In this document: piece by piece, positions 29,192 to 38,728 of the stretch
Position numbering within the stretch: position 1 is the stretch's first letter
Layout of the letters: each line of letters starts with the position of its first letter
Source: Anaerofilum hominis
GTDB taxonomy: Bacteria > Bacillota > Clostridia > Oscillospirales > Ruminococcaceae
Assembly: GCF_014287275.1 (NCBI RefSeq)
Contig: NZ_JACONZ010000003.1
Location: 186,001 to 250,000 of the forward strand
Direction of reading: 5' to 3'
DNA length: 64,000 bases
Made by a program: the position numbers and the translations under genes
Notes under the pieces: generated by a model
Database searches by the model: none
What the model was told of the DNA's origin: nothing
Seen by the model: only the letters and a program-made list of their open reading frames with translations

Positions 29192-30631
29192 TCAGCTGCC
29201 GCCCTGCGCGCTGTGCGCCTTTTTGTCGGCGTTGAAGCGGTCGATGGCCGCCACCACCGAGCGGTCGTCGTAAAAGGCGTAGACCACCACCGCAAAAACC
29301 AGGCAGCAGGCCGCGATCAGCGCGGTGGCCCGCACGCCCCCATGGGTGGGATAGCTGTCGGTGGTGCCGAGATACATGGTGTAGGAGACGATGGCCGTCA
29401 CCGCGGCCTGCGAGAGCTTGGTCACGAACTGGCGGGCCGCCACGAACATGCCCGCCCGGTCCTCGCCGGAGCGGATGCGGTCGTATTGCGCCATGTCTGC
29501 GAACGCTGCGGGCGGCAGGATATTGGTGCAGGCGATGGGAAAGGCCACCAGCACCCCGATGAGGAGGGCCACGGCCACGTCGCCCACCGCCGCGCCCTCT
29601 CCGGCAAGGGAGGCCAGCAGCCCCGGCCCGATGGGCCCGCTGCCGATGGCGGCCGAGATGGGCGCGTAGAAAAAGATGCCCAGATAAATGAACACATAGG
29701 CGCAGCAGGCGGCCAGCAGCAGCGGTTTTTTACCGAATCTGCGCACCAGCAGATTGACCAGCGGATAGGTGCAGATGCCCACCACGATGCTGATGGCCAG
29801 CACGATGGTGGCAAAGCTCTCCCGCAGGCCCAGCAGCGTATCGATGTAAAACAGCAGCGCCCCGTTGAAAAAGGCAAAACCCGCCTGCATGATCAGATAG
29901 CCCACGGTCATGACCGCGAAGTTTTTGTAGCGCAGGGTGGTCTTCAGGCTCTGCAGCAGCGGCATATAGCAGCTTTTGGATTCCACGTAGTCCTGCTCGC
30001 GGACCACAAAGCAGGGGACGAGGGCGCACACCGCGCCGATGAGCGCGAAGATGGAAAGCGCAGCCCGCCAGGCCGATACCGGGGCCATGGTCCCTTCAAA
30101 CGCGCCCACCATGACCGGCAGGGCGTAGATGACCGCGCTGCCCAGCACGAACATCAGGGAGTTGACGGTGTAAAAAAAGACGCGGCGCCGGGTATCGGTG
30201 ACGACCTCCTGCTGCAGCGCCATAAAGGGTACGCAGTAGAGGGTGGAGGACATGTAGTAGCACAGCAGCATCGCGACCACCCAGACCACATTGACCCAGC
30301 TCACCGTGCCCGCGGGCGGGAAGAAGATCAGCAGGCAGGTGAGGGCATAGGGGACGGCGGCCCAGCGCATAAAGGGGATGCGCCGCCCTTTTTCCGGCGC
30401 GCGGCGGTCGCTGAGCGACGCCACCCAGGGGTCGGTGACCGCGTCAAAGATGACCCCCACGCCCCGCAGCAGGCCCATCATGCCGGCGGGCAGCAGCAGG
30501 GGCAGGCCGGAGGCCGGGGTGACGTTGAAAAATTTCAGCGTGTAGGTGACGATGAGGCCGCCCAGCACGGCGCGGGCGAACTCGCCCAGGCAAAGGCCGA
30601 ACATGCGGCCGTTGGAGAGCTCTTTTTTCAC
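29192..30631 (-). CDS. GPH/MFS-type sugar:cation symporter
   Basis: A 479-residue, 12-helix carrier. The stretch VTDPWVASLSDRRAPEKGRRIPFMRW after helix 2 region (quoted in parts: DPWVASLSD, GRRIPFMRW) is typical of the glycoside-pentoside-hexuronide family, which imports glycosides with sodium or protons. Its start overlaps the stop of the hydrolase gene (ATGA), so the two are co-translated; the carrier might bring in a compound the hydrolase cleaves. Substrate unknown. Confidence 0.85.
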   Translation of the reverse strand: MKKELSNGRMFGLCLGEFARAVLGGLIVTYTLKFFNVTPASGLPLLLPAGMMGLLRGVGVIFDAVTDPWVASLSDRRAPEKGRRIPFMRWAAVPYALTCLLIFFPPAGTVSWVNVVWVVAMLLCYYMSSTLYCVPFMALQQEVVTDTRRRVFFYTVNSLMFVLGSAVIYALPVMVGAFEGTMAPVSAWRAALSIFALIGAVCALVPCFVVREQDYVESKSCYMPLLQSLKTTLRYKNFAVMTVGYLIMQAGFAFFNGALLFYIDTLLGLRESFATIVLAISIVVGICTYPLVNLLVRRFGKKPLLLAACCAYVFIYLGIFFYAPISAAIGSGPIGPGLLASLAGEGAAVGDVAVALLIGVLVAFPIACTNILPPAAFADMAQYDRIRSGEDRAGMFVAARQFVTKLSQAAVTAIVSYTMYLGTTDSYPTHGGVRATALIAACCLVFAVVVYAFYDDRSVVAAIDRFNADKKAHSAQGGS

Positions 30632-31602
30632 CGCGCCATCACCTCCGGGACCCGTTTGAGGAATTTTTCGCGCAGCAGGGCCTTATACCGCTCCGGCTCT
30701 TCGCCCAGAGGGCCGTGCGCCGAGTGTTCGAACCAGACCAGATCCTTGTCCGGGGCCTCGATGGCGTCATAGTAATCCTGCACCAGGCTGCTGGGGGTGT
30801 TGTTGTCGTGCACGCCCTGGAAGATGTAGTAGGGCATCTCAAACCGGGTGCACTGGGTCATAAAATCGCACTGCACCGTGGTGGGCCACATATAGGTCAG
30901 GCATTTTTTGTACCCCAGCGCCAAGCCGATCTTGTCGGTGAAAGAGAATTCCCGGCTTTTGAGCAGCGGCTTGGCCGTGTCGGTCCAGTAGGTCCCCCGC
31001 TTCATGGTGTGGCCGCCGTATTTTTTCATGATGCGCCGCTGGGCCATCATGCCCTTGAAGATCTCGCGGTAGCAGCCGCCCACCGGGCGGCCGATCTCCT
31101 CCAGGATGCGCACCGCCTCGCTGTCGCCCGCCTTTTTGGCCTCCGTCATGGCAAAGTCGTAGCTGCGCTCCTCGTTGAGCACGCCGTTGACCATCTGGCC
31201 GCTGCCCAGATATCCCGCGATCTGCTGCGGGTGGCGAAAGCACAGATAGGTGCCCAGCTCGGTGCCCCAGCTGCCGCCCCAGATGAACAGTTTTTCCCGG
31301 TCCAGCTCGCGGCAGAGATAGGCCACCAGTTCAGCGGCGTCCGAGACCAGCTGGTCCACGTTGAGCGTCTCTTTTTTGACCCCCCAATAGGAGCCGCCGG
31401 TCCCCCGCTGGTCCCAGGCCACAATGGTGAAAGCGTCGCACAGGTCCTTTTCCCGGTTGATGACGCTGTCCCGGTTGCTGATGCCGGGGCCGCCGTGCAG
31501 AAACAGCAGCACCGGGTTCTGCAGCCGCTCGCCCCGGATGTGGATCTTCTGTTTCACACCGCCCAGCGTCACCCGGCGGATCTCATCGATTTCATAAGCC
31601 AT
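30628..31602 (-). CDS. Alpha/beta hydrolase, prolyl aminopeptidase-like (S33)
   Basis: A 324-residue enzyme with the S33 marks HGGPG, WDQRGTGGS and nucleophile GGSWGT; likely acid Asp in GVHDNNTP and His in EHSAHGPLGEE. Start ATG 31602 has GGAGG seven bases upstream. First gene of a two-gene operon with the symporter. Family members release N-terminal proline from peptides or hydrolyse amides and esters; the partner suggests a small imported substrate. No signal peptide. Confidence 0.87.
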   Translation of the reverse strand: MAYEIDEIRRVTLGGVKQKIHIRGERLQNPVLLFLHGGPGISNRDSVINREKDLCDAFTIVAWDQRGTGGSYWGVKKETLNVDQLVSDAAELVAYLCRELDREKLFIWGGSWGTELGTYLCFRHPQQIAGYLGSGQMVNGVLNEERSYDFAMTEAKKAGDSEAVRILEEIGRPVGGCYREIFKGMMAQRRIMKKYGGHTMKRGTYWTDTAKPLLKSREFSFTDKIGLALGYKKCLTYMWPTTVQCDFMTQCTRFEMPYYIFQGVHDNNTPSSLVQDYYDAIEAPDKDLVWFEHSAHGPLGEEPERYKALLREKFLKRVPEVMAR

Positions 31603-31696
31603 AGGGATCCCTCCTTTTTTGCCGCGCAGCGCCGCGCACATCCCGCCGGATAAAAGCCGGTCTCCGGGCTTTGCGACGCGCGCTGCCGCTGGTTTT

Positions 31697-31725
31697 ATTG
31701 TAAACTGTTTTGCAGCTGCGTGCAA
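31697..31725 (-). promoter_or_regulatory. Promoter of the hydrolase-symporter operon
   Basis: Minus strand TTGCAC (31725-31720), 17-base spacer, TACAAT (31702-31697), 95 bases before the start. Confidence 0.6.
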
Positions 31726-31746
31726 GCGTATGGGTGAAAAAGACAA

Positions 31747-31789
31747 ACAGCGGCGCCGCTCTCCCGCACGGGGGGAACGGCGCCGCTGT
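31747..31789 (-). terminator. Terminator of the DUF5662 gene
   Basis: ACAGCGGCGCCG (31747-31758) and its complement CGGCGCCGCTGT (31778-31789); minus-strand reading then gives TTTGTCTTTTT. Confidence 0.75.
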
Positions 31790-31802
31790 AACGGGCGCGG
31801 GA

Positions 31803-32336
31803 CTATCGCTTTTTCAGCACCTCTGTGCGGAGAAAGGCAAAGGTCTTATCCTCGCCCTCGTCCCGCAGCATGACCAGCAGGCGCTCCAGCAGGGCGCGGG
31901 TCTCCGGGTGCAGCAGATAATGGCTGCGGGAGCGCTCGTAATACTCCCAGGGGGCGCGGTCGGTGTAGGCGTCTTTCAGATAGGTGCGGCTGGCGGCGAT
32001 GCGGTCGCAGACCATCTCCGCCACGTAGCGCTCCGGCATCCGCATGCCGGCCATGGCGTGCTGCGCGCCGGGCGCGTAGTCGATCCAGTATTCCAGATGA
32101 TGCTTGTTGCGCCCCTTGTGGTGCAGCCAGGCAGCGCTGTAGCCTTTTTCTTCCCGCTCGGCTTCATTGGGGCTGTGGTCGCCCTGAAAATATTTTACCC
32201 CGGCCCAAAATTCCGCAGGGCTGTACTTTGACAGGTCGTGGCAGAGCCCCTGGCGGTAGAGGCCCAGCTTGAAACAATAGCGCAGCACCAGCCGTTTGTG
32301 ATGGTTGATGGTGGACAGATGACCCCAAAAGTTCAT
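31803..32336 (-). CDS. DUF5662 family protein
   Basis: A 177-residue protein beginning MNFWGHLSTINHHKRLV, with HDLSKYSPAEFW and WLHHKGRNKHHLEYWIDY. The many His and Asp/Glu residues (HH, HD, HH, HH) suggest a metal-binding helical fold; this matches what I recall as DUF5662, common in gut Clostridia. Start 32336 with AAAGG upstream. Function unknown; a hydrolase of the HD type is a possibility. Own terminator downstream. Confidence 0.8.
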   Translation of the reverse strand: MNFWGHLSTINHHKRLVLRYCFKLGLYRQGLCHDLSKYSPAEFWAGVKYFQGDHSPNEAEREEKGYSAAWLHHKGRNKHHLEYWIDYAPGAQHAMAGMRMPERYVAEMVCDRIAASRTYLKDAYTDRAPWEYYERSRSHYLLHPETRALLERLLVMLRDEGEDKTFAFLRTEVLKKR

Positions 32337-32464
32337 GTGCGATATCCTTTCCAAAACTGGCTCTGAAAACAGCTTTCTGCGGGGCGCAGAGGACCCTGCG
32401 GCCGTTTGCCCCATCTTTTTATGGGCGGGCGCGGGCTGGGCGCAGGCGGCCCGGGGCGGAAAGA

Positions 32465-32502
32465 AACGCGGCCCGCCGGAAGCATCCCCGGCAAGCCGCG
32501 TT
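32465..32502 (-). terminator. Terminator of the J-domain gene
   Basis: AACGCGGC...CCGG and CCGG...GCCGCGTT form a stem; the minus-strand reading continues TTTCTTTCC. Confidence 0.65.
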
Positions 32503-32555
32503 TTGCAAAGCTTTTCGTCTTTGTCCCACAGCCGCGCGCCGCGGCCCGGCCGCCC

Positions 32556-33257
32556 TCAGCAGGGGCGGCAGAACGGGCAGAAGCAGAACAGACAGAACAG
32601 GCGCGAGCAGAGGTCCATGCCCATGTTCGGGGTGGAATAGGCCTGGCCGCGGCCGCGGTAGGCGGCGCTGCCGGACTGCAGCTCGTCCAGAAACTCACGG
32701 TACTCCCCGTTGCCCGGGTCCATCTGCACCGCGCGGCGCGCGTGTTCCAGCGCGGCGATGCGGTTGCCCAGGCCCGCGTTGGCCACGGCGCTGTAGAAAT
32801 ACCATTGGGCGTCCCGGTCGGGGATGCCCTCCAGCACGTTGAGCGCTTCGCGGAAATGGCGGGCGTTGATGTAGTTGCGGGCCGCCCGCATCCGGTCCGA
32901 CCCGCCGCCCTGGTCCGCGCCGCGCCGCTGATAGGCGCCGCCCGCGCCGTAAGCGCCCCAGCCCGCGCCGCCGGCAAACGGGCCGTTGGGCCCGAACGGC
33001 CCGTCGGGGCCGAACGGGTCGTAATAACCGCCGCCCCCGCCGCCGTAGGCGCCTCCGCCATAGCTGCCGGCGGGCTCGTTTTTATGGTTGATGATCTGGT
33101 CGTAGGCGGCGTTGATCTCTTTCATCCGCTCCTCCGCCTCCGCGGAGGGGTTGATGTCGGGGTGGTATTTTTTAGCCAGCTTTTTATAGGCGGCTTTTAC
33201 CTCGTCGTCCGAAGCGCCGCGGGAGAGGCCCAGCACCGCGTAAGGGTCTTTATTCAT
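32556..33257 (-). CDS. J-domain protein with Gly-rich, helical-repeat and Cys-rich parts
   Basis: A 233-residue protein. Residues 1-65 are a J domain with the HPD triad in KYHPDINPS, so it should stimulate a DnaK. A Gly/Tyr/Pro-rich linker (about 70-125) follows, then a TPR-like helical pair ([30 protein letters not shown]) and an unusual tail [17 protein letters not shown] with six Cys. Class III-like, not a true DnaJ. Its ATG overlaps the stop of the DUF5685 gene by four bases, so both are made together. Confidence 0.85.
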   Translation of the reverse strand: MNKDPYAVLGLSRGASDDEVKAAYKKLAKKYHPDINPSAEAEERMKEINAAYDQIINHKNEPAGSYGGGAYGGGGGGYYDPFGPDGPFGPNGPFAGGAGWGAYGAGGAYQRRGADQGGGSDRMRAARNYINARHFREALNVLEGIPDRDAQWYFYSAVANAGLGNRIAALEHARRAVQMDPGNGEYREFLDELQSGSAAYRGRGQAYSTPNMGMDLCSRLFCLFCFCPFCRPC

Positions 33258-34126
33258 CTGTCGCCTCCTTCCGGCGCGCCGCCCTTTTTCTCCTGCGGCG
33301 GGGCTTTTTTGCGGCCCTTGTTTTCGATCTGGACAAATTTGGTCCACACGCCGGAGTAAAGGATATTCCGCAGCAGGGCCGCGTCCTCCAGCACCGGCAG
33401 CTTTTCAAACTCCGCGGCGCATTCGGCGATCAGCATGGTGAGGATGTCGTGGCAGCGGCGCGGCAGATCCGGGCCGTCCATCGACAGCAGCGGATTGTAG
33501 CTGCCCGCCCGCCGGTCGCGCGGCAGGTCGTCGTAAGCGTCCAGGATATAGATGAATTTGCCCAGCGCCGCGCCCATCCGCCGCAGGGGGACCGACCAGC
33601 GGTCCTCGCACAGGACGAACAGCTCCCCCATCAGGGTGCCGAAACACCCTGCGGCGGCGTCCGGGCCCGCCGTTTTTGCGGCCTCCAGCCGGGCCAGTTC
33701 GGCCAGGCTGTACTCCACCGCCCGCAGCTGGCGCGGATACAGCCGGCGGATGGACTCGCACTTTTTCTCCAGCAGCTTGGCCTCCGCAAAGCCGGGCAGG
33801 CTGCGGTCGTCCCGCCAGTTGTCCAGGCAGTTGTAATAGGCCAGCGCCACGTTCATATCCGCGGCGTATTCGGTGATGCGGTTGCGCCAGTAGGAGTGGG
33901 GCTTGGCCGGATGGATGGCGCAGCGCTCCTGTCCCTGCTCGCACTCCGGCTCGTAAAGAGAGGAGAGCAGCAGCACCAGAAAGGTCATGTCGTAGGTCAG
34001 CGCCGCCCTGCCGGACAGGCCGTGGCGCTCGCCCAGCGTTTTGCACAGGCCGCAGTAGCAGGCGCGGTAGCGGCCCAGCTGCTCCGGCGTCAGGTCGTCC
34101 CGGTTGGCAAGGATATAACCGAACAT
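33254..34126 (-). CDS. DUF5685 family protein
   Basis: A 290-residue protein beginning [17 protein letters not shown], with [17 protein letters not shown], a Cys-x-x-Cys pair near residue 27, and DAYDDLPRD. This matches what I recall as DUF5685, often found next to a J-domain gene in Clostridia, as here. The all-helical look with Asp-rich motifs recalls isoprenoid-synthase-like folds, but no function is assigned. I start at 34126 because GAGGGGG is six bases upstream; ATG 34132 would abut it. Confidence 0.82.
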   Translation of the reverse strand: MFGYILANRDDLTPEQLGRYRACYCGLCKTLGERHGLSGRAALTYDMTFLVLLLSSLYEPECEQGQERCAIHPAKPHSYWRNRITEYAADMNVALAYYNCLDNWRDDRSLPGFAEAKLLEKKCESIRRLYPRQLRAVEYSLAELARLEAAKTAGPDAAAGCFGTLMGELFVLCEDRWSVPLRRMGAALGKFIYILDAYDDLPRDRRAGSYNPLLSMDGPDLPRRCHDILTMLIAECAAEFEKLPVLEDAALLRNILYSGVWTKFVQIENKGRKKAPPQEKKGGAPEGGDR

Positions 34127-34354
34127 GCGCATCCCCCTCTCTGCGGCGTCCTCACGCTAAAAATAGCCCGCAGAGCGGGCAGAAGCGGTCTTGCAGGACT
34201 AAGAGGCCGTTTGAAAGACCGGCAGCGCCGTTTTTCCGCGTCCGGCGGCGCCCGCCGGGATAAAAAACGCGCGGACGTCCCCCGGGAGGTCCGCCGCCCA
34301 CTGACCGGCTGCGGAAAGACCGGGGACTGCTGCTTTTTCAAACAAGCCTTAATA

Positions 34355-34383
34355 AATATAAGTCGAAGGCGCGCGAAAGTCAA
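34355..34383 (-). promoter_or_regulatory. Promoter of the DUF5685-J-domain operon
   Basis: Minus strand TTGACT (34383-34378), 17-base spacer, TATATT (34360-34355). A leader of about 220 bases follows before the start. Confidence 0.65.
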
Positions 34384-34596
34384 TTCTTTGCAAAAAAGGT
34401 TTACAGCCCGTTAATATTCTGCCCGAAAACGCGGCGGCCTCAGCGGTTTTTTCCATCTGCAAGAGGAAAAGGAGCGAGAAAAGACCGGGCCGCCGGGCCG
34501 GGAGGGGAAAGCGCCCGCCGCGGTGCGGGGAGAGGGGGGGAGCGGCCCTCTGGGCGGGGGCTGCAGGCGTTTTCGGGCCCGCCCGGCGGCAAACAG

Positions 34597-34626
34597 AAAA
34601 GCCGGCCCCGGCGGAGGGACCGGCCG
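34597..34626 (-). terminator. Terminator of the vanG-XY-T-like operon
   Basis: Minus strand GGCCGGTCCC, short loop, GGGGCCGGC followed by TTTTCTGTTT, 28 bases after the vanT stop. Confidence 0.75.
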
Positions 34627-34653
34627 CAGGCCGCCGGACGGCGGCTGTGGGGG

Positions 34654-36921
34654 TCAGGGAAGATAGACCCGTTCCACCCGCGCGCCCAGACGGCTGAGCA
34701 GCTCGTTTGGGATGGTGCCCGCCGCCGCCGCGACCTCCTGCGCGGGCAGGCAGGCGTCCCCGTCCGCCCCGATCAGGGTGACGGTATCTCCCGGCGAGAC
34801 CGGCGGCAGGTCGGTGACGTCCACCGTCATCTGGTCCATGCAGATCCGCCCGGCCACCGGCGCGGCGCGGCCGCCGATCAGCACCTGCCCGCGCCCGCAG
34901 GAGAGGCTGCGCGGCACGCCGTCGGTATAGCCGGCGGGCAGCACGGCCAGCCGGGTGGGCCGGGCCGCAGTAAAGGCGCGGCCATAACCCGCACTTTCAC
35001 CGGGGGCGATGGTCCGCACCAGCGCCACCCGGGTGCGCAGCGCCAGAGCCGGGCGCAGCGTCACGCCCGCGGGCAGCTGTTCGCCCGGGGCCGAGGGCAC
35101 GCCGTAAAGCGCGAGCCCCGCGCGGGCAAAGGCGCAGGGCAGCCCCTGCCAGCGCAGGATGCCCTCGCTGCTGAGCAGATGGGCGGGAGGCGGCGCGAGA
35201 CCATCCCGCTGCAGGGCCTCCAGCAGCCGGTAAAAGCGGGCGATCTGCCCTTTGGTAAAGGCTAGGTCCTCCGGCTCTTCGCTTTCGGGCACGCAGAGGT
35301 GGGTGTAGATGCCCGCCGCTTGCAGGTGCGGCAGCCGCAGCAGCTCCTCCACCGCGGAGGGGTCGTCCGCAGCAGTGCCCAGCCGGTGCATGCCGGTGTC
35401 CACGGCGAGATGCACCCGCAGCACCGTGCCCGCGGCAGCGGCGGCGGCGCTGAGCGCCCGCGCGTGATCGGGGTCCGCGGCGGTCTGGGCGATGTCCAGG
35501 GCGGCCAGCTCCCCGGCGCGGCAGGCGGGCGTGACGCCCAGCACCAGCAGCTCGCCGGGTATGCCCTGCAGCCGCAGCCGCACCGCTTCGTCGGCGGTGG
35601 CCACGGCAAAAGCGTCCACCCCGGCCGGGGCCAGGGCGCGGCAGACCTCCAGGTCGCCGTGGCCGTAAGCGTCCGCCTTGACCACCGCCATCAGGCGGCA
35701 GCCCTGGGGCAGCAGGGCCTGCAGGGCGGCGGCGTTTTCCTGCACGGCGGACAGGCTGATCTCGGCCCAGAGGCGGCGCGCCTGCCGGGGGCCGGGCGCG
35801 CGGGCGGGGGAGGCGGGCAGGGCCTCATTTCCGGGAGGGACGGGGCGTGCCCGCCCGCCGCCGCCTCGCGGGAAAAGCTTGTCCCACAGCAGGAGAAGAG
35901 CAGCCGCCAGCAGCAGGCTGCCGCAGACGACTGTCAGATAATGGACGGGGCTGCAGTCGACCAGCAGCCACCACAGCCCGAGGGGACGGGCAAGGCCCCG
36001 CACCGCCACAATGACCAGCGGGTGCAGCAGATACACCAGCATGGAGAGGCGGCGAAAGCCGGGCCGGCCCGCGCCGCGGCGGCGGGCCAGCAGGCTGAAC
36101 AGAAAGAACATGACGGCGGGCAGCAGCAGGTACATGGTGTCCCTGCGCTGCAGCTCCAGCTGACGCAGGGCCAGGGCCTCGGCGGTCATGCCGCCCAGCG
36201 ACAGGGCCAGCCCGGCCGCAGCCACGCGCCGCGGGGGCAGCCTGCGCCCGGCCAGCCATCCGCCCAGCAGCAGAAAGAGCGGCGCGAAGAACAGGCCGTT
36301 GCGGGTCTCGCCGAAAAAGCCCAGCAGCCCGTCGTAAAAGGCACGCAGCGGGGGAAGCTGAACGGCGGCGCCCCACCAGCTGTCCCCGAATACCCCGATC
36401 AGATAGAGCGCGGCGGCAGCCCCCAGCGCGGGCGCGCGCCCCAGCCGCAGCAGGCCAAGGCAGAGCGCCATGCCCAGCAGCGCGGCGGGCAGGTACCAGA
36501 GATGGTAAAAGCCGCCTTCCAGCAGCAGATAGCGCGCGGCGGCGCCCGGGTCGGCCGCCGCGTTTGCGAATTTGCCCCCATACAGGTTGAGCGGCAGATA
36601 GAGCGCGAGCGCCGTGCCCCAGAGCAGGGCGGTGCGCCGGAAGAACCGCCCCAGCGCCTGGCGCTGCCGGGAGGTGAAACCGCCGCGCGCAGGCAGGCCG
36701 GGCAGCAAGAAAAAGCCGCTGGTCATGAGAAAAAACGGCACCGCCACCCGGGCGGCCACCCGGGTGAGCAGAAAGTCGGCCGTCCCGTCCAGCGAGAGCA
36801 GCGGCGAGGTGTGGATCGCCGCCACCAGCAGCGCCGCCGCCAGCCGGAAGCGGTCCAGCCCCGGATATCCCGCCCGCGCGGGGGCGTCCCCGGCGCGGAA
36901 GATCGCATTTTTTTTGCTCAT
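34654..36921 (-). CDS. vanT: VanT-like membrane serine/alanine racemase
   Basis: A 755-residue fusion. Residues ~1-350 form an acyltransferase-3-type membrane domain with about ten helices; ~390-755 are a PLP alanine-racemase domain with the PLP Lys415 in AVVKADAYGHG and a catalytic-Tyr region ESAGYGRAF. This architecture is specific to VanT racemases, which make D-Ser (and D-Ala) at the membrane. Start ATG 36921 overlaps the vanXY stop. Last gene of ligase-vanXY-vanT, the order in vanG operons. Whether Ser or Ala is preferred cannot be decided from the sequence. Confidence 0.88.
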   Translation of the reverse strand: MSKKNAIFRAGDAPARAGYPGLDRFRLAAALLVAAIHTSPLLSLDGTADFLLTRVAARVAVPFFLMTSGFFLLPGLPARGGFTSRQRQALGRFFRRTALLWGTALALYLPLNLYGGKFANAAADPGAAARYLLLEGGFYHLWYLPAALLGMALCLGLLRLGRAPALGAAAALYLIGVFGDSWWGAAVQLPPLRAFYDGLLGFFGETRNGLFFAPLFLLLGGWLAGRRLPPRRVAAAGLALSLGGMTAEALALRQLELQRRDTMYLLLPAVMFFLFSLLARRRGAGRPGFRRLSMLVYLLHPLVIVAVRGLARPLGLWWLLVDCSPVHYLTVVCGSLLLAAALLLLWDKLFPRGGGGRARPVPPGNEALPASPARAPGPRQARRLWAEISLSAVQENAAALQALLPQGCRLMAVVKADAYGHGDLEVCRALAPAGVDAFAVATADEAVRLRLQGIPGELLVLGVTPACRAGELAALDIAQTAADPDHARALSAAAAAAGTVLRVHLAVDTGMHRLGTAADDPSAVEELLRLPHLQAAGIYTHLCVPESEEPEDLAFTKGQIARFYRLLEALQRDGLAPPPAHLLSSEGILRWQGLPCAFARAGLALYGVPSAPGEQLPAGVTLRPALALRTRVALVRTIAPGESAGYGRAFTAARPTRLAVLPAGYTDGVPRSLSCGRGQVLIGGRAAPVAGRICMDQMTVDVTDLPPVSPGDTVTLIGADGDACLPAQEVAAAAGTIPNELLSRLGARVERVYLP

Positions 36922-37685
36922 CGGCAGGTCCTCCGCAGCGCGGCCACCAGAAAACCCGCGCCGGTGTGAAAAAGCGCCGCGTCCCGGGGCAGGGCCGCAA
37001 AGACAGAGGGCAGTTCGGGCACGGGCCAAAGCTCCCAGCGGCCGCGGGCGTCCTCGTGGTACAGATGACTGCCGTCGGCGGCGCAGCGCTCCAGCAGCTG
37101 GATATATTCCTCCAGCGCCAGTCCGCGCGCCTCCATCAGGGCGGCGTGAGGCGCGCCCACATAGCGAAAATGCCAGGGCTCGGCCCCAATGCCGGTGATC
37201 TGCTCCTTGTCCGCCTGGTACCGCTCGATAAAACCGTAGGCCGCGGCCCGCTCCCGAAAGCGCTGGCAGATCCCCTGGCGGGGAAAGGCGGGCCGGATAA
37301 AGTCAATGGGCGGCCGGTTGAAGCCCAGGTCGATGGCAAGGCCGGTCTCGTGTTCGCTGCAGCCGGGCCATGCTACATATTTGGCGGTGAAATCCGCCCC
37401 TTTGTCCCGCAGAGAATCGTCCCAGATCTGCTGTTGCTCCTGCCGGGAGCGGAAGCCGCTGACCGGCACGATCTCCCCGGGACGGCCCAGCGAGCCCACC
37501 AGCGCGGTGAGCGCGGCCGCGGCGCGGCTTTCCAGCAGGATGTCGGGCCGCCCCGGCAGGGCGGGGGCGAGAGAGGGCGGGGCCAGCTGCGCGGGCAGCG
37601 GATGGCTGCGGTTGACCAGACGCAGTTCTTCCCGCGGCAGGGTGCGCGGGGGCAGGGGGGAAGTGGAAGTGACGCTGCGGCTCAT
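36918..37685 (-). CDS. vanXY: VanXY/VanY-like D,D-carboxypeptidase
   Basis: A 255-residue zinc peptidase of the VanY/M15 group: SGFRSRQEQQQIW, zinc His112 and Asp119 in SEHETGLAIDLG, and Glu169 with zinc His172 in EPWHFRYVG. No signal peptide or membrane anchor is seen, like cytoplasmic VanXY enzymes that cut D-Ala-D-Ala and D-Ala-ended precursors. Its start overlaps the ligase stop and its stop overlaps the vanT start. Confidence 0.87.
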   Translation of the reverse strand: MSRSVTSTSPLPPRTLPREELRLVNRSHPLPAQLAPPSLAPALPGRPDILLESRAAAALTALVGSLGRPGEIVPVSGFRSRQEQQQIWDDSLRDKGADFTAKYVAWPGCSEHETGLAIDLGFNRPPIDFIRPAFPRQGICQRFRERAAAYGFIERYQADKEQITGIGAEPWHFRYVGAPHAALMEARGLALEEYIQLLERCAADGSHLYHEDARGRWELWPVPELPSVFAALPRDAALFHTGAGFLVAALRRTCR

Positions 37686-38728
37686 GGCTCCATCGCCAGC
37701 CTGACCGCCGTATTTACGACTTCGGGGAAAGAGAGCCCCGCCTGCTTCATCATGCCGGGAAACCGGCTGTGTTCGGTAAAACCGGGGATCGTGTTCACCT
37801 CGTTGAAGACGATCTCCCCCGCAGGGGTGAGGAACAGGTCCACCCGCGCAAAGCCCCGGCAGCCCAGGGCCCGGTAGACCGTGGCCGCGGCGTCCCGGAT
37901 CTGCCGGGCCTTGTCCTCCGGGATGCGGGCGGGCAGATGGATGCGGGAGGTCTTGAGGGTGTATTTTTCGGTGAAATCGAAAAAGCCCTCGGCCAGTTCG
38001 ATCTCGTCCGGGCCGCCGATGGTGAGGCTGCGGCTGCCCAGCACCGCACAGCCCACCTCAAAGCCGGGCACTGCGGCTTCCAGCAGCGCCTGGCCGTCGT
38101 GCTGCAGCGCCAGCGCCACGGCGGCGTCCAGCCCCTCGGGCCCGCTGACCCGGGTGATACCGAAAGAGGAACCGGCCCGCACCGGCTTGACAAAGAGGGG
38201 CCAGCCCAGCCGCGCCGCGGCCGCCGCGATCTGGGCCGCGGGGGTGCCGGCGTCCACCAGCGCGGAGGCGGGCACCCGCACCCCGGCCAGCGCAGCCAGC
38301 CGGTGGGCGGCGTCCTTGTCCATGCCCAGCGCCGAGGCCAGCACGCCGCAGCCCGCGCAGGGGATGCCCGCCAGCTCCAGCAGCCCCTGCACGGTGCCGT
38401 CCTCGCCGTTTTTGCCGTGCAGCACCGGGAAAGCGGCGTCCAGCCGTTCCGGCAGGGCCCGCCCGCCGGCAAATTCCAGCAGGCCGTGCAGCTCCCGGTC
38501 CGGGGAGATGAGGGCGGGGGTGCAGTCGCCCTGTTCCCAGCTGCCGTCGGCGATGGCGGCGGCCGGGCCGCGGTAGCGCAGCCAGCGGCCGTCGCGGGTG
38601 ATGCCGAGCAGCACCGGCTCGTAAAGGGTGAGGTCCAGCGCCGCGGCCACGGCGGCGGCGGACTGCAGCGAGATCTCATGCTCGCTGGAGCAGCCGCCGA
38701 ACAGGACGGCGATCTTTTTTGGTTCCAT
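37682..38728 (-). CDS. vanG: VanG-like D-Ala-D-Ser (or D-Ala-D-Ala) ligase
   Basis: A 348-residue ATP-grasp ligase: KKIAVLFGGCSSEHEISLQS, HGKNGEDGTVQGLLELAGIP, GFARVDLFLTPAGEIVFNEVN (cited in parts) and omega-loop sequence TEKYTLKTSRIHLPAR, which resembles VanG/VanC D-Ala-D-Ser ligases more than housekeeping Ddl. It heads the three-gene operon with vanXY and vanT, joined by 4-base overlaps. In characterised VanG strains these genes replace the D-Ala-D-Ala end of peptidoglycan precursors and lower vancomycin affinity. Resistance itself is not shown by sequence. Confidence 0.9.
   Translation of the reverse strand: MEPKKIAVLFGGCSSEHEISLQSAAAVAAALDLTLYEPVLLGITRDGRWLRYRGPAAAIADGSWEQGDCTPALISPDRELHGLLEFAGGRALPERLDAAFPVLHGKNGEDGTVQGLLELAGIPCAGCGVLASALGMDKDAAHRLAALAGVRVPASALVDAGTPAAQIAAAAARLGWPLFVKPVRAGSSFGITRVSGPEGLDAAVALALQHDGQALLEAAVPGFEVGCAVLGSRSLTIGGPDEIELAEGFFDFTEKYTLKTSRIHLPARIPEDKARQIRDAAATVYRALGCRGFARVDLFLTPAGEIVFNEVNTIPGFTEHSRFPGMMKQAGLSFPEVVNTAVRLAMEP

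Larger units (their letters stand above)
34127..34653. other. Intergenic stretch with promoter and terminator
   Basis: No gene supported. It carries the DUF5685 promoter (34355-34383) and the vanT terminator (34597-34626); the GC-rich middle shows nothing more. Confidence 0.5.
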
